Shown here in pieces: positions 8,124 through 18,418 of a stretch of DNA of 64,000 nucleotides. This DNA is from Anastrepha obliqua (taxonomy: Eukaryota; Arthropoda; Insecta; Diptera; Tephritidae). The stretch's first letter is position 1. Each line of letters starts with the position of its first letter. Made by a program: the position numbers and the translations under genes. The notes beneath the pieces are model-generated. The model worked only from the letters and a program-made list of their open reading frames with translations. It was not told the DNA's origin and did no database searches. The stretch lies in assembly GCF_027943255.1 (NCBI RefSeq), contig NC_072895.1:83082001-83146000 (forward strand), read 5' to 3'.

Positions 8124-10897
8124 CAGGGTTGCCGAAATTGGGCATTTCGGACCAAATCTGGTCCAAAAAATTTATTTTGGGCCGATGGGCATCTAATTAA
8201 AATTTTGGTCCGTTTTGTAAGCGGGCACAATTTGTTTAGTAGCTACAAATTGCTACATCTGTTCAGTGTAAAGTTTTTTTAATGTTAATGAAACACAGCT
8301 CGAACTTAATGTTCACATAAACACTGACAAAAGACGTGAAGAAGTGGTGTCTTGCACTCACCTTATATAACTTCGCTATAATTCAGATTGTTCGATAAAT
8401 CGACATACAATAATCGTACGTTACCTTTAACTTTTAACTATACACATCCCTACAAATTGACAAACAGCAGGCGCAGGTGAATTTATCAAAATGGAAAAGT
8501 AAGTAATTTTATAATTAAATGATATGATACAAATACCAAAAAAACTATTTAATTTCGTTTCAGGTTCTTAATCAAAAAACCGAAGTCAACCACGGTAGAG
8601 CAGCCATCGGGCAGGTAGTTTTATTAAAACATACATGGCACAGGACATTGACATATTTTAATTGTGTTTTTCATATTATTTTTCACAGCGTTGACGTGAA
8701 TCAAAATGAAAATTACAAACGCAAGTTTAGAGCCGAATGGCTACAATCATTCGATTGGCTACAAAACAAGGATGGATCTGCTTTTTGTGTTGCTTGTGAG
8801 AAAGCTATAGATAACCACAACGCTCACCTGAAAGTTCATGAGAAAACTGCGACACATATCCGAAACTGCGAATCGCGCAAAAAGCAACATACGCTTGAAA
8901 TGTTTTATGATCCTGAACAAGAAAAACAACATATAACAGTAAGAAATGCCGAATTCGCACTTGTGATGTTTTGCATAACCCATAATCTGCCATTTTTGAT
9001 AATGGAATATTTGCCAGCGTTGTTGGTGGAGTGCTGTCCAGATTCTAGTATCGCCAAGCTGATTAAATGTGGTAGGACAAAGTCAACGCAGATCGCCGAG
9101 ATTATTGGAAAGAAGGCCAATGATCGAGTATTTGAAACGCTACGAAATACGAAGTTTTCTCTTATCGCTGATGAAACAACAGATATTAGTACCACGAAAA
9201 GCTTAGTTTTGGTAGCAAGGTTTGTTGACAGTGCACGAGTGGTACAGGATAGGTTTCTTGCTTTGTTAGAAGTTACCAAGTCAGACGCAGTTTCTATTTT
9301 TCAGCTCATAAAACAATTTTTCAATACCAATAATATACCACTTAAGAATATTATCGGCTTGGCAACAGACGGTGCAAATGTTATGGCAGGTGATGCAGGA
9401 GGTGTTAAAGCATTGCTTAACAAAGAAACAAATTTTTTTTTTATGACATGCACTTGCCATTCACTTCATTTATGCACAAGTTATGCCAGCAGACATCTGC
9501 CGAAAAGCATTGATTTTCTGTGCCGTAACATTTATAATTATTTTTCGCATAGCTCCAAAAGGATCAATGATTTGAAGGAATTTCAAGAATATTGTTCAGT
9601 TGAGCCTCACAAAATATTGGGAGTCTCACAGACTCGATGGCTGTCGTTGGAGGGTGTAGTTGCACGGCTTATTGAACAGTGGGACAGCTTAAAGTTATAT
9701 TTTATTTCTTGCTTTTACGAAGTGAATGGCATTCGCCCTGCGCAATTAGCAGAAGAAATGTGCGCAAACACCAAGTGTTATTTTTTGTTTTTAACATACA
9801 TATTACCTATAATTAATAACCTCAACAAAGATTTTCAATCGGAGAGTTCCCGACTGCCATACTTATATTCCAATATGAAATCTATTTATCTTTTAATTAT
9901 AAATAATTTTGTTAAACACGATGTTTGCATTAAGGAAACAAATATTGACTTTAGAAGTGAAAGCAATCAAAAGCCATTGCGTGATATTTTCGTAGGAACT
10001 AAAGCGGAGATATTTATGACAAAACACTTAAGTGAAGATGATATAATTGAAGTAAAGAGAAATATACTTTCTTTCTATGTCGAGCTCTTAAACCAAATTA
10101 ACAATCGGTTTGATTTCAATCGTGAAGATATTAAAATGTTACAAATAATTACACCGGCTAAAGTCTTATCGCAGGAAGATTTGCAGATACTCCCGTTGAT
10201 ACTTACATTCAGTGAGTTAGTGGATTGCGACCCTGACCAAATTACAAGTCAGTGGAATTTGTTAAGGTTGAGTGATGTAAATCTTTCTGCTGATATGGAT
10301 ATAGACACATTTTGGTCGAAGGTGAGCTTATTGAAAAATGGTATCAATCAAAGAAGCTTTGCCGAATTATCCGATTTCATTTTTAATTTACTTTCACTTC
10401 CACACAGCTCTGCCGCGGCTGAAAGAAAATTTTCAACGCTTTCTCTAATTAAAACGAAACTACGTAACCGACTAGAAATAAGTAGTATTAATAGCATCAT
10501 GCTATGTAAAGAGCTCGTCAATGTGAAAAGTCCCCACTATGTGTGGTCAGTAAAAAGAGATTTTTTTTTGTAATATTTATTTATTTTAGCGGTTGTTTTG
10601 AACAGCTGCAATTTCTTACATGTATAAACGTACATTTAAGTGTTAGTTTTAAAGTAATGTGATTTTTTACAAGACTATAATGCATTGATCTCATATGTAT
10701 ATGTATGTATCTATGTATAAATACTTATGTACCTTCATGTATATGTTAAAAACATATAACAACATATCAATAATAAGCAAATGAATTCATTTCAAGTTGA
10801 TTCTTGACAAAAAAAAATTTTGGGCATTTTTCCTCGGATTTGGTCCGATTTGGTTTGTAATTTGGTCGGAAATTTTTTTTTTTAGTGGCAACCCTGT
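8124..10897 (+). mobile_element. Complete hAT-superfamily DNA transposon
   Basis: Terminal inverted repeats CAGGGTTGCC (8124-8133) and GGCAACCCTG (10888-10897) are perfect. They are flanked by an identical 8-bp duplication TACATAGA (8116-8123 and 10898-10905), the target size of hAT elements. Subterminal copies of GGACCAAAT-like motifs occur near both ends (8149, 8204, 10838, 10860). It carries an open, spliced transposase gene. Perfect duplication and open frame suggest a young insertion. It landed in the mariner remnant 7985-11612. Confidence 0.95.
8491..10573 (+). CDS. hAT transposase, three exons, apparently intact
   Basis: The enzyme cuts and pastes the element that carries it. Proposed exons: 8491-8498 (ATGGAAAA, then GTAAGT), 8564-8614 (after TTTCAG; before GTAGTT) and 8689-10573 (after TTTTTCACAG). 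Joined they give a 647-aa frame beginning MEKFLIKKPKS, which explains the missing good start in the long exon. Visible parts: an N-terminal zinc-finger-like stretch (FCVACEKAI with histidines after it), LIADETTDIS with catalytic D181, ATDGANVMAG with D247, QTRWLSLEG, and a C-terminal dimerisation region LPHSSAAAERKFSTL with E598. No internal stop. Splice sites are inferred from consensus and frame, so the short 5' exons are less certain than exon 3. Confidence 0.88.
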
Positions 10898-11005
10898 ACA
10901 TAGATCCAAGATGCGTCATCTGTTACGACGTGATAAGCGTGCTTTGAACCACCGCGGCTTTATTCAAAATTTCTTTACACCAATCGTTACGACAACATCG
11001 TCCAT

Positions 11006-11385
11006 CGTCCAATCCCGTCCTGTGAATGCCGTAATCGGAGTCCAACCACCACCCATTGCAGATGAAAAGCTCCAGCTTCCCCGAGAGACCCGTGTAACAC
11101 TGGCACAACTACGTTCTGGATACTGTAGCAGGTTAAACTCCTACATATCCAGAATCGACCCCGACATACCAAACACATGTCCGGCATGTGAAGGTACCCC
11201 GCACGACACTAACCACCTCTTCACATGCCCCCTCAAACCGACTCATCTAACCCCCCTCTCCCTTTGGACCCAACCTGTCGAAAAAGCATGTTTCCTGGGC
11301 CTACCCTTAGATGAGCTAGACGAAGACGAACGATGATATGCCTACACTGACAGGGCTACCTATGCTGTTAACAACAACAACAACA
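11006..11385 (+). mobile_element. 5'-truncated Jockey-like LINE, 3' end only
   Basis: Encodes the last ~110 residues of a Jockey-type RT protein: PVNAVIGVQPPPIADE, LPRETRVTLAQLRSGYC, then a CPAC ... HDTNHLFTCP zinc-knuckle-like tail and a TGA near 11334. A short 3' UTR ends in (AAC)n. It is flanked by ACATCGTCCAT at 10995-11005 and again at 11386-11396, an 11-bp target duplication that also places the insertion inside the mariner remnant. Severe 5' truncation is normal for LINE insertions. Confidence 0.85.
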
Positions 11386-11636
11386 ACATCGTCCATTTTT
11401 GGGGAATTGTCTCGCGCTATCATACGAGAACAAATCTGCTTGCCAACCAAATGTTCCTGCAATATTGAGTGCAATACTCAAAGATACCTTTATCGGCGAT
11501 ATGTCACATGACGATCTTGCGTTACCAGTTGACGCACAACATCGATTGTTTCTGGCCCAACTTTTCTGGACGGCCTTCATGAAAACCTTCCCGATATTCA
11601 TATTGTGAGGATCGAAGGCTATATTGTAACAACTGT

Positions 11637-11765
11637 AGCAACGTTTTTCAACGCCTGAAGAAGCCGTTAAAATGTTTACACAGTTCGTTTTTGAGGTATC
11701 CACTTCTCAATCAAAAAAGAGCTTTAAAAATTGATTCAAGCGAATGCAGAAGTGCGCTGAATTTT
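11637..11765 (+). pseudogene. mariner transposase C-terminal scrap, inverted to its neighbour
   Basis: Plus strand reads RFSTPEEAVKMFTQFVFEV, then a stop, then FKRMQKCAEF, closely matching the C-terminus of the mariner at 11796-12812 (RFSTPEEAVAAFRMHVLEV, FKRMQKCIDL). The adjacent N-terminal piece (11612-11397) is on the opposite strand, so the older mariner has been rearranged here. Confidence 0.7.
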
Positions 11766-11795
11766 TACTTTATTCTGATTATTCAGCGTGAAATA

Positions 11796-12812
11796 CGAGG
11801 GGTGCCTTTTATTTGTCGGGATTTGGCAACCCTGGTGTTGCAATCTGGCAACTGACAGCTGTATCGCAAAGTTTGACATTTTTTGGCTTTTACGTACTCA
11901 GAACGTTTTGAAATACCAGCGCTATTTGTGTTGTTTACAGTAAGTTAAAAGATTCATCTCGGTCTAAAAATGGAGTTAAATCGTGAACATTTTCGTGCGA
12001 TTATTTTTTACAACTTTCGACGTGGATTAACTCAGCAACATTGCATGGATGAACTTAATTCATTTTTTGGCGATGAAGCTCCATCAAGGACAGGTGTTTA
12101 TCGATGGTATGGTGAATTCAATCGTGGTCGTAGTTCACTCCAAGACGAATTTCGTGAAGGTCGTCCAAAATCAGTTGTTGTTCCGAACACCATTGATGCT
12201 GTGCGCGAACTGATATTGCAAGATCGACATGTAACCTATCGTGAGATTGAGACAATCTTAGGCATTAGTGGGACCAGCATACATTCAATATTGCATAAAC
12301 ATTTGAATGTCAAAAAAATTTGTTCGCGTTGGATCCCACACAATTTGTCAATCGCTCAAAAAAAGGCTCGTGTCGATTGGTCGAAGGAAATGCTCAAAAA
12401 ATGCTATCGCGGGGCTTCGAAGACGGATCACTCCTCACCAGGACAATGCGAGCTCTCACACATCGGCTCAAACAACTGCATTTTTGAGCACCCAAAACAT
12501 CGAATTAATGGGTCATCCGCCGTATAGTCCTGACTTGGCACCGAATAACGTCTTTTTATTCCCGTACGTAAAAAACAAACTGAGAGGTCAACGTTTTTCG
12601 ACACCTGAAGAAGCGGTTGCGGCATTTAGAATGCATGTTTTGGAGGTACTCGTACCTCATTCAGAGTGGCAAAAGTGCTTCGACAATTAGTTCAAACGCA
12701 TGCAAAAGTGTATAGATCTTCATGGAGAATATTTTGAAAAACAATAAAGTGATTTTCGATGACTAAAATTTGTTTTTGTTCTCTAATCCCGACATATAAA
12801 AGGCACCCCTCG
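11796..12812 (+). mobile_element. mariner element with internal deletion
   Basis: Inverted termini CGAGGGGTGCCTTTTATTTG and CAxATAAAAGGCACCCCTCG lie between TA dinucleotides (11794-11795 and 12813-12814). About 1.02 kb, some 300 bp short of a full mariner because the middle of the transposase is missing. Confidence 0.9.
11970..12747 (+). pseudogene. mariner transposase with deleted core
   Basis: Starts MELNREHFRAIIFYNFRRG, with helix-turn-helix regions typical of mariner (QQHCMDELNSFFGDEAPS, YRWYGEFNRG, VTYREIETILGISGTSIHS) and a WVPHEL-like SRWIPHNLS. The frame then jumps at KKCYRGASK directly to ITPHQDNASSHTSAQT, losing the segment with the first catalytic Asp and shifting frame. The end is present (HPPYSPDLAPNNVFLFPYVKN), though the expected third Asp is Asn in APNN, and a TAG breaks the C-terminus (CFDN). 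It is not able to act but could be moved by a relative. Confidence 0.88.
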
Positions 12813-13289
12813 TATAAAAGCAACCCTCGCACGTTGATATATTACAGAGCTCAGTGTTTTGATATTTAAAGTAACTTAAAATAACTTGGAAGGAGCTTTT
12901 TTTTTTAATTTATCAATTAAATACGAATTCTCTTTTCTAAACGTGGCAATGACAAGAAAAAAATGTAGCTTAACTATATTTATGTAAAAAGTAGTTCCAC
13001 CTTTCCTAATAAACCTTGTCTCAATATTACTTTGAAAATCAATATTTTGGAACATTTTTTGGAACTCTTGGGCAAGCCATTGGGTTCAATAGGCCCAGCA
13101 TACTTTTTTTCCTATATTGCGATTCCTATCTAAGCGATACCTTTCAAATATATAGTGCCTGACGAATGGATGACTGGCATTGATGAAAGTCCCAAAAAAA
13201 GCGTGTGCAAAAATTACATATAGGTATATCCAAAATCCTGGTCCTGCTCCGATCATATCGTCACTATCCGTATAATATTTATTAGAACT

Positions 13290-14357
13290 AATCTATGAAT
13301 AGCAGTCGGATATTCACGCTTGCTTCATAGATTTCAGCATCGCATTTGAAAGCATCGATCGAAACTCTATGCGTTCTAGAGGAATTCCAAAAAAAGTCGG
13401 CAGCATTATCAAAGCTCATTATGAAGGTTTTGAATGTAGAATTTTACGCAACAAACAACTCTCGGTTGAGATACGCCCGAAATCTGGTGTGAAACAAGGT
13501 TGCCTCTTGTCGGCATTCTTATTTCTCATAGACCTCGATGATGGGCTGAATAAAGCGCTGACAGGCAAACGCGGCGTACCCTGGTATTCCCATTAATATT
13601 TAGAAGAATTGACGTATGCAGAAACATAGCGCTTTTGTCTGTCAAAAGGTCAGATCTGCAAACAAATTTGCACGAGCTGAACGCCGCTGCAAGCAAAGTT
13701 GACCTTAAAATAAACGTTGGCAAAACTGAATTCATTTCAAATTGTTCGCAAATAGGACCCCCGGTTTACTGTGTATGGAGAAGAGATCAATCGGAAGACG
13801 GAATTTTCCTACCTCGGAAGTAAAATCACACCAGCAGGCGGGACGATCGAAGACATCGCACACCGTGTCAACAGTTGTACAACATATGGGTTTCAAATTC
13901 CATATCAGTCAAAACTAAGCTACGAATCGGTGTTGCTATATAGCTGGAATCCTGGTCACTTACATACGTGCTCATCCGAAGGCTGCAATCTTTTGACAAC
14001 GCGTGCTTACGCAAAATTTTGAGAATTTGGTGGCCTCATGTTATTTCAAACTAGGATTTGCTTGTTTCGCCCAAGGAACTCCCACTTGAGTTCATCATCA
14101 AACGCAGACGATTTGGCTGGATAGGCCACACTTTGCGCAAAGATGCCGGCGAAGTTTACAGGGCTGCCTGGGGTGGAATCCGCAAGGTACAAGGAACTAT
14201 GGAAGACCAAAGACCAAAGACCTCCTGGCGACGCATGGTGGATACGGATCTATTCAACTCAAACTCAACTTGGAATTCCTTAAAACAACTTGCTCATAAT
14301 CGCAATAATTTCAATAATTATAATTTTGTTCTGGCCCTACACCCCAACAGGAACTAA
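13290..14357 (+). pseudogene. Non-LTR retrotransposon RT remnant
   Basis: Frames shift several times, but the order matches the RT half of LINE proteins commonly labelled craniofacial development protein 2-like: CFIDFSIAFESIDRNSM (FDSV box), RGIPKKVGSIIKAHYEGFEC, SGVKQGCLLSAFLFLIDLDD, LTYA followed by IALLSVKRSDLQ (a YADD-like box split by a stop and frameshift), LKINVGKTEFIS, FSYLGSKITPAGGTIEDI, and a C-terminus KRRRFGWIGHTLRKDAGEV to LALHPNRN and TAA at 14357. 5' truncated. Clade not settled (RTE-like by general resemblance). Confidence 0.7.
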
Positions 14358-14997
14358 AGGAAATAATAGATATACATATTTGGAATATATTCCCCTTCCA
14401 GTACCAAAACTAAAACAGATTGGTTGCTCTGAAAGTCTGTTATATTATTTTTGTCATTTTTATTTCTTGTCTTAACTACATAAGGAAGCAATTTTTTTTA
14501 TTGTATATACTTAAACCTTGCAGCGGACGTACCGACTTAGCATATTCCTAGTATAATCCCTTCTAAATGGACTAATGTGACTCTTACTAATCTACAAAGT
14601 ACGCAAAATATCCATTTTATAGTCCAGAGAACATGGCTAAGAAACTCTAATCTGGTGCTATAATTTCTGAATTTTTAAGGAAAATGAAAGTGCAATAAAA
14701 TTTTCCAGTGAACACATTAAGCAAGCACGTTTGTGCCGCTTTCGCCCCTAAGGCATAATACTAAGTTCGGGCTTCACGACAAATGGCTGTCAAAATCCAT
14801 ACAAATTGCAAAGTATACCCAGTTCATGCCGTGAAAACACACCATGCCAGGAACTTGATGCTGCAACATTTTTTCAAACCTATTTAAAATGCAAATGGCA
14901 TTTAAAATTGAGCGAAAAATGACAATCAGTTTGCGCGAGAAGTGTCTGAGTTCGAAGACTCCGAAGATATGGCATTTTTAAGCGAAACGCTCGGGTG

Positions 14998-16100
14998 TAG
15001 GTTGGGTTGGGTTAGCCAAGATAAGACACTCGGTGGCTCTTAGCCCATTGTGATATCTGCATTTGATTTCCATCCCCTAAATAAGTTGCTTAAACCACTT
15101 AAATCCTTTTAAGAAGGCATATTTTGCAAATTTTCTAGGTTTTAATCGCCAAAATATTTGGCACGGCTACTTTGAAGTACAAGACATTCACATAGGATGT
15201 GTTACTGTCTCTCTACTGTCCACTCACTGAAGATAAAGCGAAGAGCCTCTCCTTGCACACTCATCTGCTCTTGCATTTTCCTCCACCCCAGAGTGGCTGG
15301 GAACCCAACAAAGTGTGGTGTTGTGTTATATGAGCAAGAGCGACCTTCTGCAATCTGTAACCCATCTTGAATTGATATCGCTGCTTAACTATCAACAAAA
15401 ATGGTAAGGTTTACTGGAGGTAAATCCATCAGTCATATCGTTTTTGCCGCTTTGTCTATAGCGTAGATCTCAGCTTGGAAAGCGCTACACCAGTCTGGGA
15501 GTCTTAAGGAGCAATTTAAAGATAATTGCTCCGAGTACGCTCCCGATCCAGTTAAATTGTCCATCTGTGATCCGTCAGTATAAATATGGTAACCACTATC
15601 ATATGACACGACTCTTGTCTGCCAATCTTTCCTCTGAGGTATTCGTATTTAAACTATGCTCAGATCTATCTAGGGAACCAGATAGTCCGATTTCGATGCG
15701 TCTTGCAAGTGGTCCACAAATAGTAGAACAGATGCATGACCGTGCGTGTTTCAATGGGTGGAATATGTAGGATGCCTGAGATGCCAATCAGAGTGCACCT
15801 TTTATTCCTACACTGTTATGAGATTCTTCAGATAGGATTGTGCCTGGACTGCCTCCCGCCACACGAAAGCTTTATAAGCGAAAATGGGTCTGATAATCGT
15901 ATTGGCCAGTGTTTAATATTTGATTTCAGACCAATGTTTTGCCAGAGGACAGATAGATAAGTCACCCACTTTGAGAGTTTCTTTAACGCTGATAGCATGA
16001 GCCCGCTGATAGTCGAGAGGAACTTCGCGGTCATCAGCATAACTACCTTGCTCATGGGAATAAGCAATTCATTTAAGACTAGCTCACACAGTAACGGCGA
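14998..16100 (-). pseudogene. RNase-H-bearing LINE remnant (LOA/I-like), 3' part
   Basis: On the minus strand the clearest block is an RNase H domain: HIYTDGSQMDNLTGSGAYSE, then LRLPDWCSAFQAEIYAIDKA and FVDSxAAISI, with stops between. The upstream part (about 15830-16080) resembles the connection region before RNase H. The 3' end near 15000 on the minus strand is AACCCAACCCAACC, a tail of the kind seen on other LINE copies in this window. Many stops and frameshifts. Confidence 0.6.
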
Positions 16101-18418
16101 GTTTTACTCCCAAGTTGTCCTCAAACACCGTACGCACCCGCACTTATACTCACTGCATGCTATTAAAACCCCTGCTTTTAATTAAATTTTGTTTATTTTT
16201 CGCCATTATAAATATGCAGCAATAATATCCGGTCGCTTAGCGATTACTGTTACAGTATCGACGAGGAAGAATAGTTTGAGACAAACGAAAGTGAAACCAC
16301 GTTGATCCGAATTTCCACAGCTGGGACCTTAAAACTGGTTTAGCGAACTAGTAGAGCATAGTCACCATGAACTCTCACAATCATTCGCTCTTTTCTTTAA
16401 AATTAAATAGTGAAGTAAGATTGCCCGCAAATTCTCCTTTGGTGCCAAGAAACTTGACACTTTCAAGAGAAGTGCATAGCCGCTTACTGAAAAGTATTTT
16501 ATTTTTTAAAACCATAATTATTATTTGCGGAATTTTTAATTCCATTTATAATTACTTAAATATTAGCTAACCAAAAGCCAAGCCTCTGGGCGATAGTAAA
16601 AAATAGTTAGTGGTTTTCGTCTATTGCTCACTTATCTTTACGAGTTTAGCGTAAATAACTTTCAGAGCAAAACAACTATTAAAATCCTGATAGCAGCAAT
16701 AAAAGCCGTTCAAGGTGCGAAGTTATAAAAAAAACTTATGTAATAAAACAGAAAACCCACTTCGCATTGTAAAAAAAGAACGTTGCGTCAAACTTATTTA
16801 TGCGCTACCGAAAATCCTTTGTGTTCATTATTTCGATTGTTAGTGAGTTAGGAGGAAAGTTTGTTGAAAATTGAACGCCGCCGGAAAGTCAATAGTTATT
16901 CAGTATGTAGAGGAGTGTGTAGCACATCATGCATGCTACGGCTCGTGTTGCACATTTTCTGAGAATAGCATCTAAAATCATGGTACAGTGGGTTGCGTTT
17001 TGAACATTTTTTTTAAATTGTTCACAATTGAAACTTAAACTTCCAAAAAGTTTTGAAGAAAATTAATAAGATGCTTTTAAAATAGATTAGAATATTAAAA
17101 TCCTCTTAAATAATACCATCATAGTGTCAAGTATATTTAAGCGCACATTCACTAGTAAACCAAAGATATCCCACTTTTAGGATAGAATTAAGTTCACGAA
17201 GAAATTTTTCTATAACACTAGGAAACAAGTAATTAAACGGGTCACGTCGCTTCTTAATAATTCCTCGTCGCCGCATCTGTACTTCCAATTGTCCTTACAA
17301 TTATGGATATCGCACTCAAGCACTCTCATCACTCCAGTTGTTGTTGGCGTTGCTAACGTCGCTATTGTCTTCGTTGGAGCTCCCGTTTGCTTTTCCCCAC
17401 TATCCTTGCACTTTCCTTTATGCATTGTTGCTACCCAATAACTAACAACATAAACAGAATTTTGACGGACTATTTTCGCTTATTGCACTTTTAGCTGGTA
17501 TTTCAGAAAATCACGCTATGGGGGACCTCAACATTGTAAAAGGTGAAATAGCAGGACATTTTCGTTAAATTATAAGCGTTTTAGCTTATGCATATTTTTA
17601 ATTTTAGTAAAAAGACAATTCTATTGTCAGAACTCAATTCCAAAACGTAGTGAATTTTTAAGCAGGAGTTTTAATATATAAGGGGTAGTAAAAATCGTGG
17701 AAAAGGAGTCAAGATTCATCATAAGGCAAAGAAGGATAATTAATTTTAATTTTTTTTTTTTAATTTAAATTGGTTATTTTCCCTCGAAAACTTTAGCAAA
17801 TACGTATAATGCTGCTCATAAAGCTCCAAAGAAGCCCTTAGATATCTAAATAGATTATGAGATTTCATTGTTTATCATCGCGGTAGATGGCTCACTGCCA
17901 CTCACTGCCACTCAGTGACATAAAACATCAAATCACAGAAAAAGCGTTTTTCTAGAAATGTTGGCCATTCGGCAAGTAATAACAAATCTCTGAGAATATT
18001 TCTGCATTGGAAAGCTTCCCATGGAAACATTCGAAAATGACGTTCAAAAATGACTAAAACTAAGTAATCGTCGAGATGCTCATCACGAACAATAGAAATT
18101 CCGCCAAATATTAAATAAAAGAGCACCAATAATATGTCGAGCATTATGAATATAAGTGAGGAGGATCAAAGCTTCGAAACGAAAGCACCGATAGTCGCCT
18201 CCGAGCACTTTTTGTGGCTAGATAATGTTCAGCGCAGAGTTATCTACTGCATCCTCATCGAGCAATGACAAGACGTCCAGCCACACCGCCCCCATTAATC
18301 TCCGAGTTGTTGGCCGATATGAGGTCGAGCCGCCATACACTCTTGCTCTGACACCAGCGTACTTACTTTTGTACTCAAAGATAAAAATATGGCTTTCTTA
18401 GACAGCTTTTTATTGTCA
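16100..18418. other. No recognised gene
   Basis: AT-rich DNA with chance reading frames. A short CACTGCCACT repeat lies at about 17893-17915. I could not tie any of it to a known family. Confidence 0.45.

Larger units (their letters stand above)
7985..11612 (-). pseudogene. mariner transposase remnant in three pieces
   Basis: Read on the minus strand. Piece 1 (11612-11397) has EGRP, then ETIDVVRQLVTQDRHVTYRR and ICSRMIARDN. Piece 2 (11005-10906), after the LINE fragment is removed, has RNDWCKEIL and SKHAYHVVTDDASWIYV, the region of the first catalytic Asp. Piece 3 (8123-7985), after the hAT and one duplication copy are removed, continues in frame with LYTYELETKT and VVGCFFGKTGHVAT. Known mariners run GDESWIYAYEPETKQQ ... 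CFFGKTGHVATVPLEQ. Frameshifts and insertions make it dead. Codons like RAGSVN just left of 6775 may be a further piece. Confidence 0.65.
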
